DNA of 64,000 bases from Moraxella haemolytica (lineage in GTDB: Bacteria; Pseudomonadota; Gammaproteobacteria; Pseudomonadales; Moraxellaceae): NCBI RefSeq assembly GCF_030177935.1, contig NZ_CP089974.1, forward strand, positions 186,001 through 250,000. The letters run 5' to 3'. Under the pieces are notes generated by a model. The model saw nothing but the letters and a program-made list of their open reading frames with translations, made no database searches and was not told the origin of the DNA. Position numbers and translations under genes: made by a program. Below are positions 7,652 to 17,121 of this stretch, piece by piece; position 1 is the first letter of the stretch; each line of letters opens with the position of its first letter.

Positions 7652-9937
7652 TCAAAGCCAACTTGATTGCCCTTGATGTTGCTCAATAATGGACAGCTTA
7701 CTGTGATGATTACCATAATCAAATATCAAAGAAGCAATTGGCGTATCGGTATTTTGACACACTTGCAAACAATAGCCCAATGGGTGATTTAAGCGATAAT
7801 CATAGCCTTGCTGCCCATTTTTGGCTTGCAAAATATAAGTACCAGCCTGAAAATCTTGTGGCGGTCTATGTAAATAAAATTGACGATTTTGTGTATCAAA
7901 ATTGGCATTATCATTTAAAGCAAATAGCGTTGCCCACCAAAAATAACGACTGGTTTTGTCAAGCAGACTTTGGCTTTGTGATAATTGTAATTTGAGTTTT
8001 TCTTGCACATCTTCATCAAAATAATCCAAAATTTGACTGTTAGCTCGTTCTAAATTGGCTTGAATTTGGCTTTCTAACTCTTTTTGCAATTCATCAAAAG
8101 CGGTTTTGATTTCATCTGAAGTACGGCAATTTTCATAAATTTGATGAATGCGTTTTTCAAAATCCATACCATTTTCTATACGCCCCAATATTTCATCGGA
8201 TACACCAAAGACGCCATCAAATAATTTGAATTTTTCATCTAATAATTGCAAAATGCGTTGGTCGGCTTCATTTCTTTGATTTAAAAAATTGATGACCACC
8301 ACATCAAATAATTGCCCATAACGATGACACCGTCCAATTCTTTGTTCCACCCTTTGTGGATTCCACGGCAAATCATAGTTAATTAGTAAAGAACAAAATT
8401 GTAAATTTACGCCTTCGGAAGCTGATTCTGTGGCAATCATAATTTGGGCGGTATTTTCAAATTCATCAATTAAAGCACTTCTAACATCTACTGCTTTTGA
8501 ACCTGTGATTTTATGTTCATTGTTTGGATTGTTTTTCCATTGTTGGTAAATTCGCTGACTATTTTTGTCATTATTGCTGCCTGAAAAACAAACAATTTTA
8601 TTGTCATAACCATTATGACTCAAAAACTCAAATAAAAAGGCTGGTGTACGCACACTTTCGGTAAAAATAATGGCTTTTTGTTTTGCACCCAATTCACGCA
8701 TTTTATCAAAACCTGTTTTTAAAGCGTTTAATAAGGATTGGGCTTTACTGTCATTTTTTAATGCACTGGTTGCTTTGATAAAAGATTGAATTTGAGCAAT
8801 TTCTTGATTTAAAAGAGAAACATCAGTTTCATCAAAAACATCTTGATTGTCATCATCATTTTCCCATTCATCAAATTCTTGAGTAAAATCTCCTTCAATT
8901 TTATCTAATTGTGATAATAAATCTTTTTGCGGTAATTGATTTTTAATTGCCAGCAGTCTATCTAAAATCACTTGCAAAGTATCGGCAATGGCATAAGGGC
9001 TAGATGCCAAAAGTTTTCTTAAAATCAAGCCAATCAAATGGCGTTGGCGTTTTGGTAGAGCAATGCTGTGTTCTTTACGAATAAAATCAGAAATGGCTTC
9101 ATAAAGCTGTTGTTCATCGTCATTGGGATAAAAGTTTTGGGTAATGGTGTGGCGTTTGGTATAGCGAATGTATTCACTCACATCTTTTCTTAAAGTGCGT
9201 TTGACAACTGTTTTTAGGCGTGTTTTTAATTCAGCATTGTTTTGCCCACCCACAAACTCACGGCGAAAGCCTTTTTCATCGCCAAATAATTCATCGTCCA
9301 ATAAAGTGGATAAACCATATAATTCCATTAAACTGTTTTGTAGCGGTGTGGCGGTGAGTAATAATTTCTTACGCCCATTAAATGCCGTTTTTAAGGTTTG
9401 CCCCATTTTACTGCTAGAACGATGGGCATTTCTTAATTTATGAGCTTCGTCAATAATCACACAATCAAAATAATGCCCTGCCAAAGTATCGGCAAATTTA
9501 CTGGCATATTGATAAGAAACAATGACAATTTCTTTGCCCACTTTATCAGACAAGAATTGAAAAACATCATTGCCAAACGATTTTAATATCGGCTTATCCA
9601 AAATAATGCTGGGCAAACCAAATTTATTTGCCAATTCATTTTGCCATTGTTTTCTTAATACAGCAGGGCAAACGACCAACAATCGCCGTTTGCATTCTGC
9701 CCATAATTGACACAGCACCAAGCCTGCTTCAATGGTTTTGCCCAAGCCCACTTCGTCCGCCAATAAAACGCCTCTGTCCAACGGATTGTGCAGGGCAAAA
9801 ATGGCGGCATCAATCTGATGTGGATTTAAATCCACTTTGGCATTAAACAAACCTTGGCTAATGCGTTCTACACCAGTATCAGATTGACATAAAATGGCAT
9901 TGGCAAAATATTTGGCTTGGTGTGGCGTAATGTTCAT
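7652..9937 (-). CDS. SNF2/RapA-type DEAD-box helicase, C-terminally truncated
   Basis: Superfamily 2 ATPase of 761 residues. It has Walker A LADEVGLGKTIEAG (about residue 60), Walker B IIDEAHKLRN, motif III LLTATPLQNS, the C-terminal helicase motif ATESASEGVNLQFC and motif VI QRIGRCHRYGQ. Acidic and linker regions sit between the two RecA lobes. ATG 9935-9937 is chosen over the upstream TTG because it shares one base with the stop of the preceding gene (TAATG), implying translational coupling. An in-frame TGA at 7652 removes the last domain. Helicases of this type accompany R-M-like defence loci, and the upstream methylase and nuclease remnants support that here. Confidence 0.85.
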   Translation of the reverse strand: MNITPHQAKYFANAILCQSDTGVERISQGLFNAKVDLNPHQIDAAIFALHNPLDRGVLLADEVGLGKTIEAGLVLCQLWAECKRRLLVVCPAVLRKQWQNELANKFGLPSIILDKPILKSFGNDVFQFLSDKVGKEIVIVSYQYASKFADTLAGHYFDCVIIDEAHKLRNAHRSSSKMGQTLKTAFNGRKKLLLTATPLQNSLMELYGLSTLLDDELFGDEKGFRREFVGGQNNAELKTRLKTVVKRTLRKDVSEYIRYTKRHTITQNFYPNDDEQQLYEAISDFIRKEHSIALPKRQRHLIGLILRKLLASSPYAIADTLQVILDRLLAIKNQLPQKDLLSQLDKIEGDFTQEFDEWENDDDNQDVFDETDVSLLNQEIAQIQSFIKATSALKNDSKAQSLLNALKTGFDKMRELGAKQKAIIFTESVRTPAFLFEFLSHNGYDNKIVCFSGSNNDKNSQRIYQQWKNNPNNEHKITGSKAVDVRSALIDEFENTAQIMIATESASEGVNLQFCSLLINYDLPWNPQRVEQRIGRCHRYGQLFDVVVINFLNQRNEADQRILQLLDEKFKLFDGVFGVSDEILGRIENGMDFEKRIHQIYENCRTSDEIKTAFDELQKELESQIQANLERANSQILDYFDEDVQEKLKLQLSQSQSLLDKTSRYFWWATLFALNDNANFDTQNRQFYLHRPPQDFQAGTYILQAKNGQQGYDYRLNHPLGYCLQVCQNTDTPIASLIFDYGNHHSKLSIIEQHQGQSSWL

Positions 9938-11334
9938 TATGTTTCCCAAGTAACTGTATTCAAATAACTATCGTCCAAAATGGCATTGAATAAATGCTGT
10001 AAATAATCTATGCCATTGATATTTTCCATAAACAAAATATGTTTATCAGCAAAGTCTTGATAAGTTTTACCAAAATGATTTAATGCTCCTGTTTCTGCTG
10101 TATCGGTGCTTGGGGTAATGGATAAAATAAAACTATTTAAAGTCAATTTATCCAAATTTAGGCTGCCTGAAAATTTCTTTAATTCATCAAACAACATAAA
10201 TTTAGGGTCATCAAATGACAACTGGCGTATGCCTTTGGGGTCAATAAAGCTAAGCCATTGTTCATTGCTGTTTTTATCCACCAGCCACAATAAAAAATCA
10301 GGATAAAAATCGCCTGCCAGTGCAAATCCCAAGCCTTTGGCTTTATTAGACGCATTACGAAGCAGATACAGCTCTTTATCGCCTATCCACTGTTGTAATT
10401 TGCCTGTATTGCAAGCATTTTGCAGATCTTGCACAAATTTTCGTTCACTTTTTTCTTGCATTAGCAAAGGTTTTAATGAAAATGGCACATTGTCTTTATC
10501 GGCAAGACTGATGATTGGATAAAACAAATGCCTATCAAAACAAATGGCGTGTACATTACCATCCTTACCGTCCTTCTCAAAGCCCATTACTTTTGCCAAA
10601 TCTCCACTTTCTACCCAATTTTTTAATTCATTAAGTTTGGTTTGGTAATTTGGCACACCATCATCTTCATTGGGGCGTATTTCAAACACATAATTTTCCA
10701 ATAAGGCTTTATGATGATTGCCAATTTCTTGCATTTGATAAAATTGCCCTTCATATGCCCCTTTGAGTTTTTTATAAAAGGCTTCCACATAAATCAACAG
10801 CAAATCCAAAAGGATTTTCTCTTGTTTTTGAATGTCGGCAAAACTTTGTATTTGTAATTCACTTTGGGGAACATACAATTTATACCAGTCGGTTTTTTTG
10901 GCAAAATCCTTTAATTTGGCTTTGTCCAATTTAAGATTATTAAACGATTGCCACATTTTGTGGTTTAATAATGCCAAATAAACTTTATCCCAATTCACAA
11001 AATCAAAAATAAACGCATTTAAATGCCCTTTTTGTTTTTGGCTTTCGGTGATTTTCAAGGCATTATCACGACTGGTAATGGCCTCTATTTTCGGGTACAA
11101 ATCCAAAACCGCCACAGGCATTTTGATATTGGCGTATTTTTGGGGAATTTCAAATAGCGTTACCGTTTCACGGCGTTTAAAACTTTTTTCACGATTGCCT
11201 TTATAGGCTTCGTCCAATTGCAAAGTTTTTAGGGCAATATCTTTGGGCAAATTGGGCTTGGTATCAAAAAAAATGGTAATCACTTCGCTGGTATCTATGC
11301 CTTCATAGGATAAATAATCACGGAAAGTCTGCAT
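9937..11334 (-). pseudogene. C-terminal half of a type III-like restriction (Res) protein
   Basis: A 465-residue open frame that reads like the C-terminal part of a larger protein. Near the end, DFYPDFLLWL and SFIDPKGIRQL resemble the PD-(D/E)xK endonuclease core of type III Res subunits. No Walker A, DEAD-box or other helicase motif is present, so the ATPase half appears missing. The start is not supported by a good ribosome-binding site, and the frame abuts a methylase N-terminal fragment. The simplest reading is an internal deletion that removed the end of mod and the first half of res. It overlaps the helicase start by one base. Family assignment is moderate. Confidence 0.6.
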
Positions 11335-11588
11335 ATAAATCGCCCAAAAAAGGTGAGCAAATGGCGATACACGGCGTTTTGAATGTCGCTGTTTTCTTTG
11401 AGTTTTTTATTGGCGACTTGGGGAAGTGTGTGGTTGAGATAGTGCTCAATTTGCTCGTTTCGGCTGTTTAAAATGCGGTAAATGCCAAAGTCCAAATCGG
11501 CACGGTCAATTTGAAAGATTTCGGATAATTTTTGGGTGAGTTCGGTTAAGGCAGATATGGCGGTTCCTGTGTTTAGGGTAGTGGTATT
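11295..11588 (-). pseudogene. N-terminal remnant of a type III-like Mod DNA methyltransferase
   Basis: The open frame encodes TELTQKLSEIFQIDRADLDF then GIYRILNSRNEQIEHYLNH, the characteristic N-terminal segment of type III-like adenine methyltransferases (DFGIYRI motif). It becomes unrelated after NAVYRHLLTFF, where it meets the Res-like fragment in another frame. There is no ATG: two TAA codons precede the frame. No SAM-binding or DPPY motif remains, so it cannot be functional. Confidence 0.65.
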
Positions 11589-11773
11589 TTATTATACTAT
11601 ATAATGCCATATCTGTGAGATGCTATTCACTTATAGATTTTTCTGAGAACTTCAGCCCTGATCATGAAAGCCCTATTGTCGATGTTGTGCTATTTTTTAT
11701 TCTGTGGTAAAAAAGTAAAATGATAGAATTGAAGATTGGCACACATTGATTTGTGGTAGATTAAAGGTGATGT

Positions 11774-13497
11774 ATGAAGCTCAAAAAATTAAAAATTAAG
11801 AATTTTAGGAATTTTGATAATTGTGAAATTGAATTGTCAAATAAAAACCTAATTTTTGGCATGAATGATGTTGGTAAAAGCAATTTAATTTATGCTTTGT
11901 GCTTACTATTTGATCGCCGCACGAGAAATAGTCAAATTTTTGATACAGATTTCCATGCCTGTACTACATTTAAGCCTATAGAAATATCTTGTTATTTGGA
12001 CATATCAGAAGAAAATGAATTTAATGATATTATTATTGCTAAGGCTGAAAATGCGAGTGTGGACGATAATCAATATTTTATTATCAAATTGTCTATTGAG
12101 TTAGAAGATAATAAATTTATTAGCAATTTGTACTGGGGTTCTGAGAATGAAAATTTATTAGCAATTCTCATGCGCGGATTAAATCGTACCGTGCTAGATG
12201 ATATCTTTTATTGCGTATTTATTCCATCGCAAAATGACATGACATCTAAATTTAAAGAATTTAAAAAGAATTGTTAGGCAGCCATGAGAAACATGTCGAT
12301 GACAAAGATATTGAGCAAACAATACGAAATTTAAATAATTCAATCAATGTTGAGATATCAAAGCTGTCTACAGTAAAAACTATGGAATCAGATTTAAATG
12401 AACAGCTTGAAGTATTTGATAAAAATTATCAAATAAAGATATCACCAAATCATACTTTCGGTGATTTTCATAATAATTTAGATATTTATATGTTTGATGC
12501 AAAGCATGCAGAAGATGGGGTTGAAGCAAAAATATATCCCACATCAGGCGATGGAAGAGTCAGGAAGGTAATGTATTCTCTTATAAGTTATCTGCTTAAT
12601 AAGGGCCAAGCTGCCGATGGCAAGATTCCAATTTTATTAATAGAAGAGCCTGAAAATCATCTTTTTATTTCATCACAGATTGAGTTATCCAAAACTATTT
12701 TTAATAAAGAATTCAGCCCTTATTTATTTTTGGTCACTCATTCACCACAATTATTTTTTAAAATTAGTGATGAGGCTAATTTAATTCGTTTGTTTAAGCA
12801 AAAACAAAAGATAGCAATTCATTCAGAAATTGCCAATATAGGAGCTCAATACAACAGCCTTAAAAATATTTTAATGGAAAACGTAGCACAATGTTTATTT
12901 GTTAATAGAGTTTTATTGGTTGAGGGACCATCTGAGAAATTACTTTTTGAATGGGTATTAGATACATTAGGGTGCGATAGAACAGATATCATTGTGCAAA
13001 GTATTGCGGGCATCTATTTTGATAAGTATATTCAAATATTAAAAGGATTAGGTATTAAGATTATTATTAAAACAGATAATGATATTACTAAAGTTTCACG
13101 AAAAGATGAATTAACCGCATTAGGATTTAATCGTTGCATTGATTTATTCAATTTACTCTGTGATTGCGAAGAAAAAGAAAAGTTAGACAATATTGCCTTG
13201 GGACCTGATGCATCAGAATCTACCATTTTAGAAGCAAAAGAAGATTTTAGAAACAAAATTTTAAGCAATAAAAATTGTTTTGATGAGTTTTCTCGCTTAG
13301 GAATATATCTATCAAAAATTGATTTGGAGCATGATTTGGCAACATGCCTTGATAAAGACGATAAATTTGTTAAAGATTTGCAGGAGTCAAAATGGATAAA
13401 TATGTGGGAATTTACCAAAAATGCCACACATGCTGAAGCCAAGAAAATTTTTTATCATGAGAACTTTAAATGCTTAAAGGATTTGGTTGATGAATAA
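11774..13497 (+). pseudogene. gajA: Gabija GajA: OLD-family ATPase/TOPRIM nuclease, frameshifted
   Basis: Nuclease subunit of the Gabija anti-phage system. The first frame (11774-12277) carries the ABC-type Walker A FGMNDVGKSNLI near residue 30. The second (from about 12265) has Walker B PILLIEEPENHL, the H-loop LVTHSP, and a TOPRIM domain with LLVEGPSEKLL and IIIKTDNDITK. Adding one A to the AAAAA run at 12263-12267 joins them into 574 residues, close to the roughly 578 I recall for the founding GajA. It overlaps gajB by 8 bases. The region is much more AT-rich than its flanks, suggesting separate acquisition. It could be a real lesion, an assembly error or rare slippage. Confidence 0.85.
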
Positions 13498-14866
13498 TTT
13501 TAATCTAACAGATGAGCAAAAAGATATCGTTGAGTCAGAACAATTTTCATCAGCCATGATTATTGCTAATGCGGGTTCGGGAAAAACCAATACATTGGTT
13601 AGAAGAGCAATCAATCAGACCAAAGGAATTAAACCTTGGAAAAATATTGCAATTATTAGTTTTACTAACAAAAGTGCTGATGATATTTTGAAAAAAGTAA
13701 AAGAATTAAATGGAAGTCAAATTATTGCTATGACATTTCATTCGTTCTTGTTGCATCATGTTTTAGCGTTTAATGAATCTTTTAGAAGCCAAAAAATCTT
13801 ATTTGATTTTAATCCAGATAATAGCTCAAGTAGTTTAAAAGAGTGGTTAAGTAAGGTTATTGATAGAAAAATTATGACATCTAGTGGTGGAAAGTCAAAA
13901 AATGATTACTTATTTGAATACGCAATCAAATGCCTTGAACAAAATAAATATATCAGAAGATACTTAAAAATAAAATTTGAAGCAATATACATTGATGAGG
14001 CACAAGATAATAATTTCTTGCAGTATAAAATTGTAGAGTTATTTTTATCTTATGGTATACAAGTTGTTTTGGTTGGGGATCCACAACAAGCCATTTATGG
14101 ATTTAGAGGGGCTGATTCGCAAAAATTTAAAAGCATGGCAAACAATCCATATTTCAAAGACCAAGTTTATCAATTAAGCAGAAATTTTCGTTGCCATTCT
14201 TTAATTGATAGTTGTGCAAAAAGCTATGTTATCCCACAAGCAAATAGTATATCTTGTGAGGATGGAACTTCATACGGAGTATTTGCTGATATATCCGCTG
14301 AAAAACTTGTTGAGAAATTTAGTGAAGAAAAATTTAATAATGAAGGATTGTGTTTTTTATTTTGGAGTACAGGAAAAAGTCGAGCCATTATCAAGGAGCT
14401 TGATTTAGCTTTAGTAAAAATTCCTGATTTTATTGAAAGCCAACAAGACCCGCAGTATCAAAATTATTTAGATTCATTATTTAAATTGTATTTCTCAAAA
14501 TCAATAGAAGAAGTATACTTTAAGGAGAAGTTTTTATCCCATATTCATACAAGAATAGCTAGAAAATTAATACAAGACTTTAAAAACGATCTATGTATTG
14601 ATACACTAAAATCATTAAATGATCATGTTGGGATAATAAATCCCAGTCATTTTTCAGAAATTATAGATTGCATCAACCTTGATACTACAAAACAGTTTTA
14701 TCAGTTGGATAAAACACAGAATATTGCAATGACCATACATTCTGCCAAGGGGTTGGAGTTTAGAAATGTTGTTTTGCAGAAAAATGATTTTAGGGGGATG
14801 GATAGAAATGCCGAAATGTTTTATGTAGCGTGTACTAGGGCTGAAAAACGCTTGTTTTTTGTATAA
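13490..14866 (+). CDS. gajB: Gabija GajB: UvrD/Rep-like helicase subunit
   Basis: Superfamily 1 helicase partner of GajA, 458 residues. Motifs in order: ANAGSGKTNTLVRRA (Walker A, about residue 30), ISFTNKSADDI (Ia), YIDEAQDNN (II), VGDPQQAIYGFRGAD (III), LSRNFRCHS (IV), TIHSAKGLEF (V) and FYVACTRAEKRL (VI). The short 1B/2B regions fit the reduced GajB-type helicase rather than full-length UvrD. The start is ATG 13490, after AAAGGA, inside the gajA end (8-base overlap), so translation is probably coupled. GajB itself is intact. The Gabija call rests on the pairing with an OLD-TOPRIM gene of the right size. Confidence 0.88.
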   Translation: MNNFNLTDEQKDIVESEQFSSAMIIANAGSGKTNTLVRRAINQTKGIKPWKNIAIISFTNKSADDILKKVKELNGSQIIAMTFHSFLLHHVLAFNESFRSQKILFDFNPDNSSSSLKEWLSKVIDRKIMTSSGGKSKNDYLFEYAIKCLEQNKYIRRYLKIKFEAIYIDEAQDNNFLQYKIVELFLSYGIQVVLVGDPQQAIYGFRGADSQKFKSMANNPYFKDQVYQLSRNFRCHSLIDSCAKSYVIPQANSISCEDGTSYGVFADISAEKLVEKFSEEKFNNEGLCFLFWSTGKSRAIIKELDLALVKIPDFIESQQDPQYQNYLDSLFKLYFSKSIEEVYFKEKFLSHIHTRIARKLIQDFKNDLCIDTLKSLNDHVGIINPSHFSEIIDCINLDTTKQFYQLDKTQNIAMTIHSAKGLEFRNVVLQKNDFRGMDRNAEMFYVACTRAEKRLFFV

Positions 14867-14932
14867 AAATATATCTTAATAAAGAGTTGTCCGGCTCTGA
14901 AAAATAGTTAAGCTAGAACGCAATAAAGAGAC

Positions 14933-16158
14933 TTATCTAACCACAAGTAGCCCATTAATATCCGTTGTAAAGCAAGGACTCAAATGATCTCTTCTCATCT
15001 GCCAGTCTTTGTTTAATAATCCTGTGCCAAGGGTGATGCTGTTCTTTCCAAAGCGTGTCATCACCCCATCCCAAGCTGTTATTAATCTATCATCGTCAGA
15101 TGCTTCATCAAACAGCAATGACTGCTCAAAAGGTCCTTGGCTTAATCCACCAAGCATAATGCCGCACTTTTTATAACGATATTGAGGTTTGTATATCTGC
15201 TTTAATAATTCTTGAGCTGCTTGATGAAGGCGTATCACATCATCACTGGCATGAGGCAATCCGATGGTTTTTAACCCACTGTACTGCTCATCTTGTCTAA
15301 ATCTGTCTGTATGGATAAACACACTGATGGTATGAGCTTTGCTGTGCTCTTTTCTAAGTGCTTGCACACCGCTTTTAACATGATGCGTCACTGCTGACTG
15401 TAAAGCTTGTAAATCACCAACCAACTTACCAAAACTTCGACTGCGCACAATATGACGTCTGCTTTGTGCTTCTTCTAATGCCAAGCGGGATAAGCCTTTC
15501 ATCTCTAAATGTATCTTTGCCACAGTGATGTTAAAGTGATGTCTAATAAAGCTTTCGTCTGCTTGTACAAAATCCCAAGCTGAATGGATGTTCATTGCTG
15601 CCAATTCCCCAGATTTCACCCACAGGCTCGCTTTTTAAAGCGCGCTGCTGCACTCAAAAGACCAATCAGTCCACACCACAACCTTGCCAAAGTGCTTAGG
15701 GTGTTTTTTAGCAAGGTGATTGCAGAATTTGGCCAATGTCTTGGTCGGAGCAATGCCAACACAGGTGGGTATGCCCACCCACTGCATGACACGCTGTTTG
15801 ATCTGTCTGCCCAGCCCTTGTAAGTCTTTGATGCCGCTTAATTGCACAAAGCATTCATCAATCGAATAAATCTCAACAGCAGGCACCATACCCTCAATGG
15901 TTTTCACCATGCGATTAGACATGTCGCCATACAGTTCATAATTGCTGCTAAAAGCAAACAATGAGCCTTGAGACACCAGATGCTTAACCTGAAGTAAGGC
16001 ATGCCCATCTTAATGCCCAAAGCTTTGGCTTGTGCGGTGCGTGATACCACACAACCATCGTTATTGGATAAAACAACAACCACTTTATCTTTTAAGGCAG
16101 GTCTAAATACTTGCTCACAAGAACAATAAAAACTGTTACCATCAATCAAGGCATACAT
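14933..16158 (-). pseudogene. umuC: UmuC-like Y-family DNA polymerase V, multiply broken
   Basis: Error-prone polymerase fragments in three frames. The N-terminus from ATG 16158 (MYALIDGNSFYCSCE; then SNNDGCVVSRT) is lost at about 15992, where one T appears missing after CCTTAC. The middle piece (EIYSIDECFVQLSG, then PTKTLAKFCNHLAKK) is lost near 15654, where one A appears missing in TTTTGAAGTG. About 15605-15615 should encode the linker between EIWGIG and LAAMNIHSAWDF, but roughly 20-25 bases seem deleted, possibly between two copies of ATTGGC. The C-terminal piece (to 14933) is otherwise normal. It lies directly downstream of umuD in the usual operon order. Three lesions make this a true pseudogene. 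Confidence 0.85.
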
Positions 16159-16159
16159 T

Positions 16160-16810
16160 CTAGCGACCCCATGCGCCCCGTGTTTTTTTAATGACATGAG
16201 ACACCACGCCCACAATGGACCATTCATCACCATCACTGGGTATGAAGTTAGGATAATCGCCACTGTTGTTCTCAGAATGTAGCTCAAAGCCATGTGTGCC
16301 TTTTACCAAGCGTTTAATGGTAAACTCATTGTTCACATTTGCCAGCACAATGTCATTATGCTCTGTCATGGGCGATCGATCAACAATAAGCAGATCATCT
16401 AAATCAATGCCTGCATCTAGCATGGACAAACCACCACAGCGAATCATGATGGTTGCAGGTGGGTTAGTCACCAAAAGCTCATTTAAGTCAATCTTATTGG
16501 ATAAATACCCTTCAGCAGGACTGGGGAAGCCTGCAGCAACTTTCTCTTGATACAAAGGGATGTCTAATTTGCTTGGTGTGTTTGATAAATAAAGCACATC
16601 ATCAGGCAATCTGCCCATGTACTTTGATGGCTTAAGGTGATAAGAGGCTCTTTTGGTAGCCAATATATCATCGACAATAGGCACACAAGAAATGGGAATG
16701 CGTTTAACAACCGTCTTTTCACCCAAAGTCGATTTACGCCCAGCATTGGCTCTTTTACCGCCATGACCACAGCCTTTGGTCTTGTTTAAAGGTTATTTGA
16801 TATCAGACAT
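16160..16810 (-). pseudogene. umuD: UmuD-like S24 protease with premature stop
   Basis: Self-cleaving SOS protein. From ATG 16808-16810 the frame reads MSDIK, then TAA at 16793-16795, and continues in frame as a Lys/Gly-rich N-terminal extension (GHGGKRANAGRKST) like that of Acinetobacter UmuDAb. The rest is intact: cleavage site region EKVAAGFPSPAEGY, catalytic Ser in CGGLSMLDAG and Lys in FTIKRLV. AAA changed to TAA at codon 6 would explain the stop. Re-initiation at TTG 16726 could still give a 188-residue form lacking the extension. A perfect palindrome lies 16 bases upstream. It is followed one base later by umuC. Confidence 0.8.
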
Positions 16811-17121
16811 GACGCACAATCCAACTTGATTAAGTAACTTAATCAAATTTAAAGGAAAATCGCGTAAAAATCAACTTAAAAACCCATCAGCTTATCAATT
16901 CATTGGTTGTTTAAATATGTGTGAAGAGGGCGTCGGTGATGGAAATTTGAATTTATAAAATCAAAAAAAATTATAAGATCCCTAAAAGTGTTCTATATGG
17001 GAAACTTTCTTTTTTCAAATATGATTGTCAGATCAGGTCTGGACTAGTGCATCCAATATAATATATGAAAGGTGTTATTTAAGTTTATTTAATGGCTATC
17101 ATCTAATATCATGGAAGGATT
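16811..17121. other. Intergenic region between umuD and the LysR gene
   Basis: No gene is seen in these 311 bases. Its left end contains the umuD operator palindrome. The rest is AT-rich with no clear terminator or ORF. It marks the border between the decayed defence half and the intact catabolic half of the island. Confidence 0.5.
16826..16846. promoter_or_regulatory. SOS-type operator palindrome upstream of umuD
   Basis: TTGATTAAG-TAA-CTTAATCAA is a perfect 9-base inverted repeat with a 3-base centre. It matches the outer TTGA...TCAA halves of the UmuDAb-type damage-response operator of Acinetobacter as I recall it. Its place just upstream of the umuD ATG supports self-regulation. Confidence 0.7.

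Noticed and set aside
12254-12278. Programmed -1 frameshift joining the two gajA frames
   Set aside because: The shift direction is -1, but the zero-frame codons around the A run are TTT AAA AAG preceded by T. That does not give good re-pairing in the P site, so a one-base loss in the A run is simpler.
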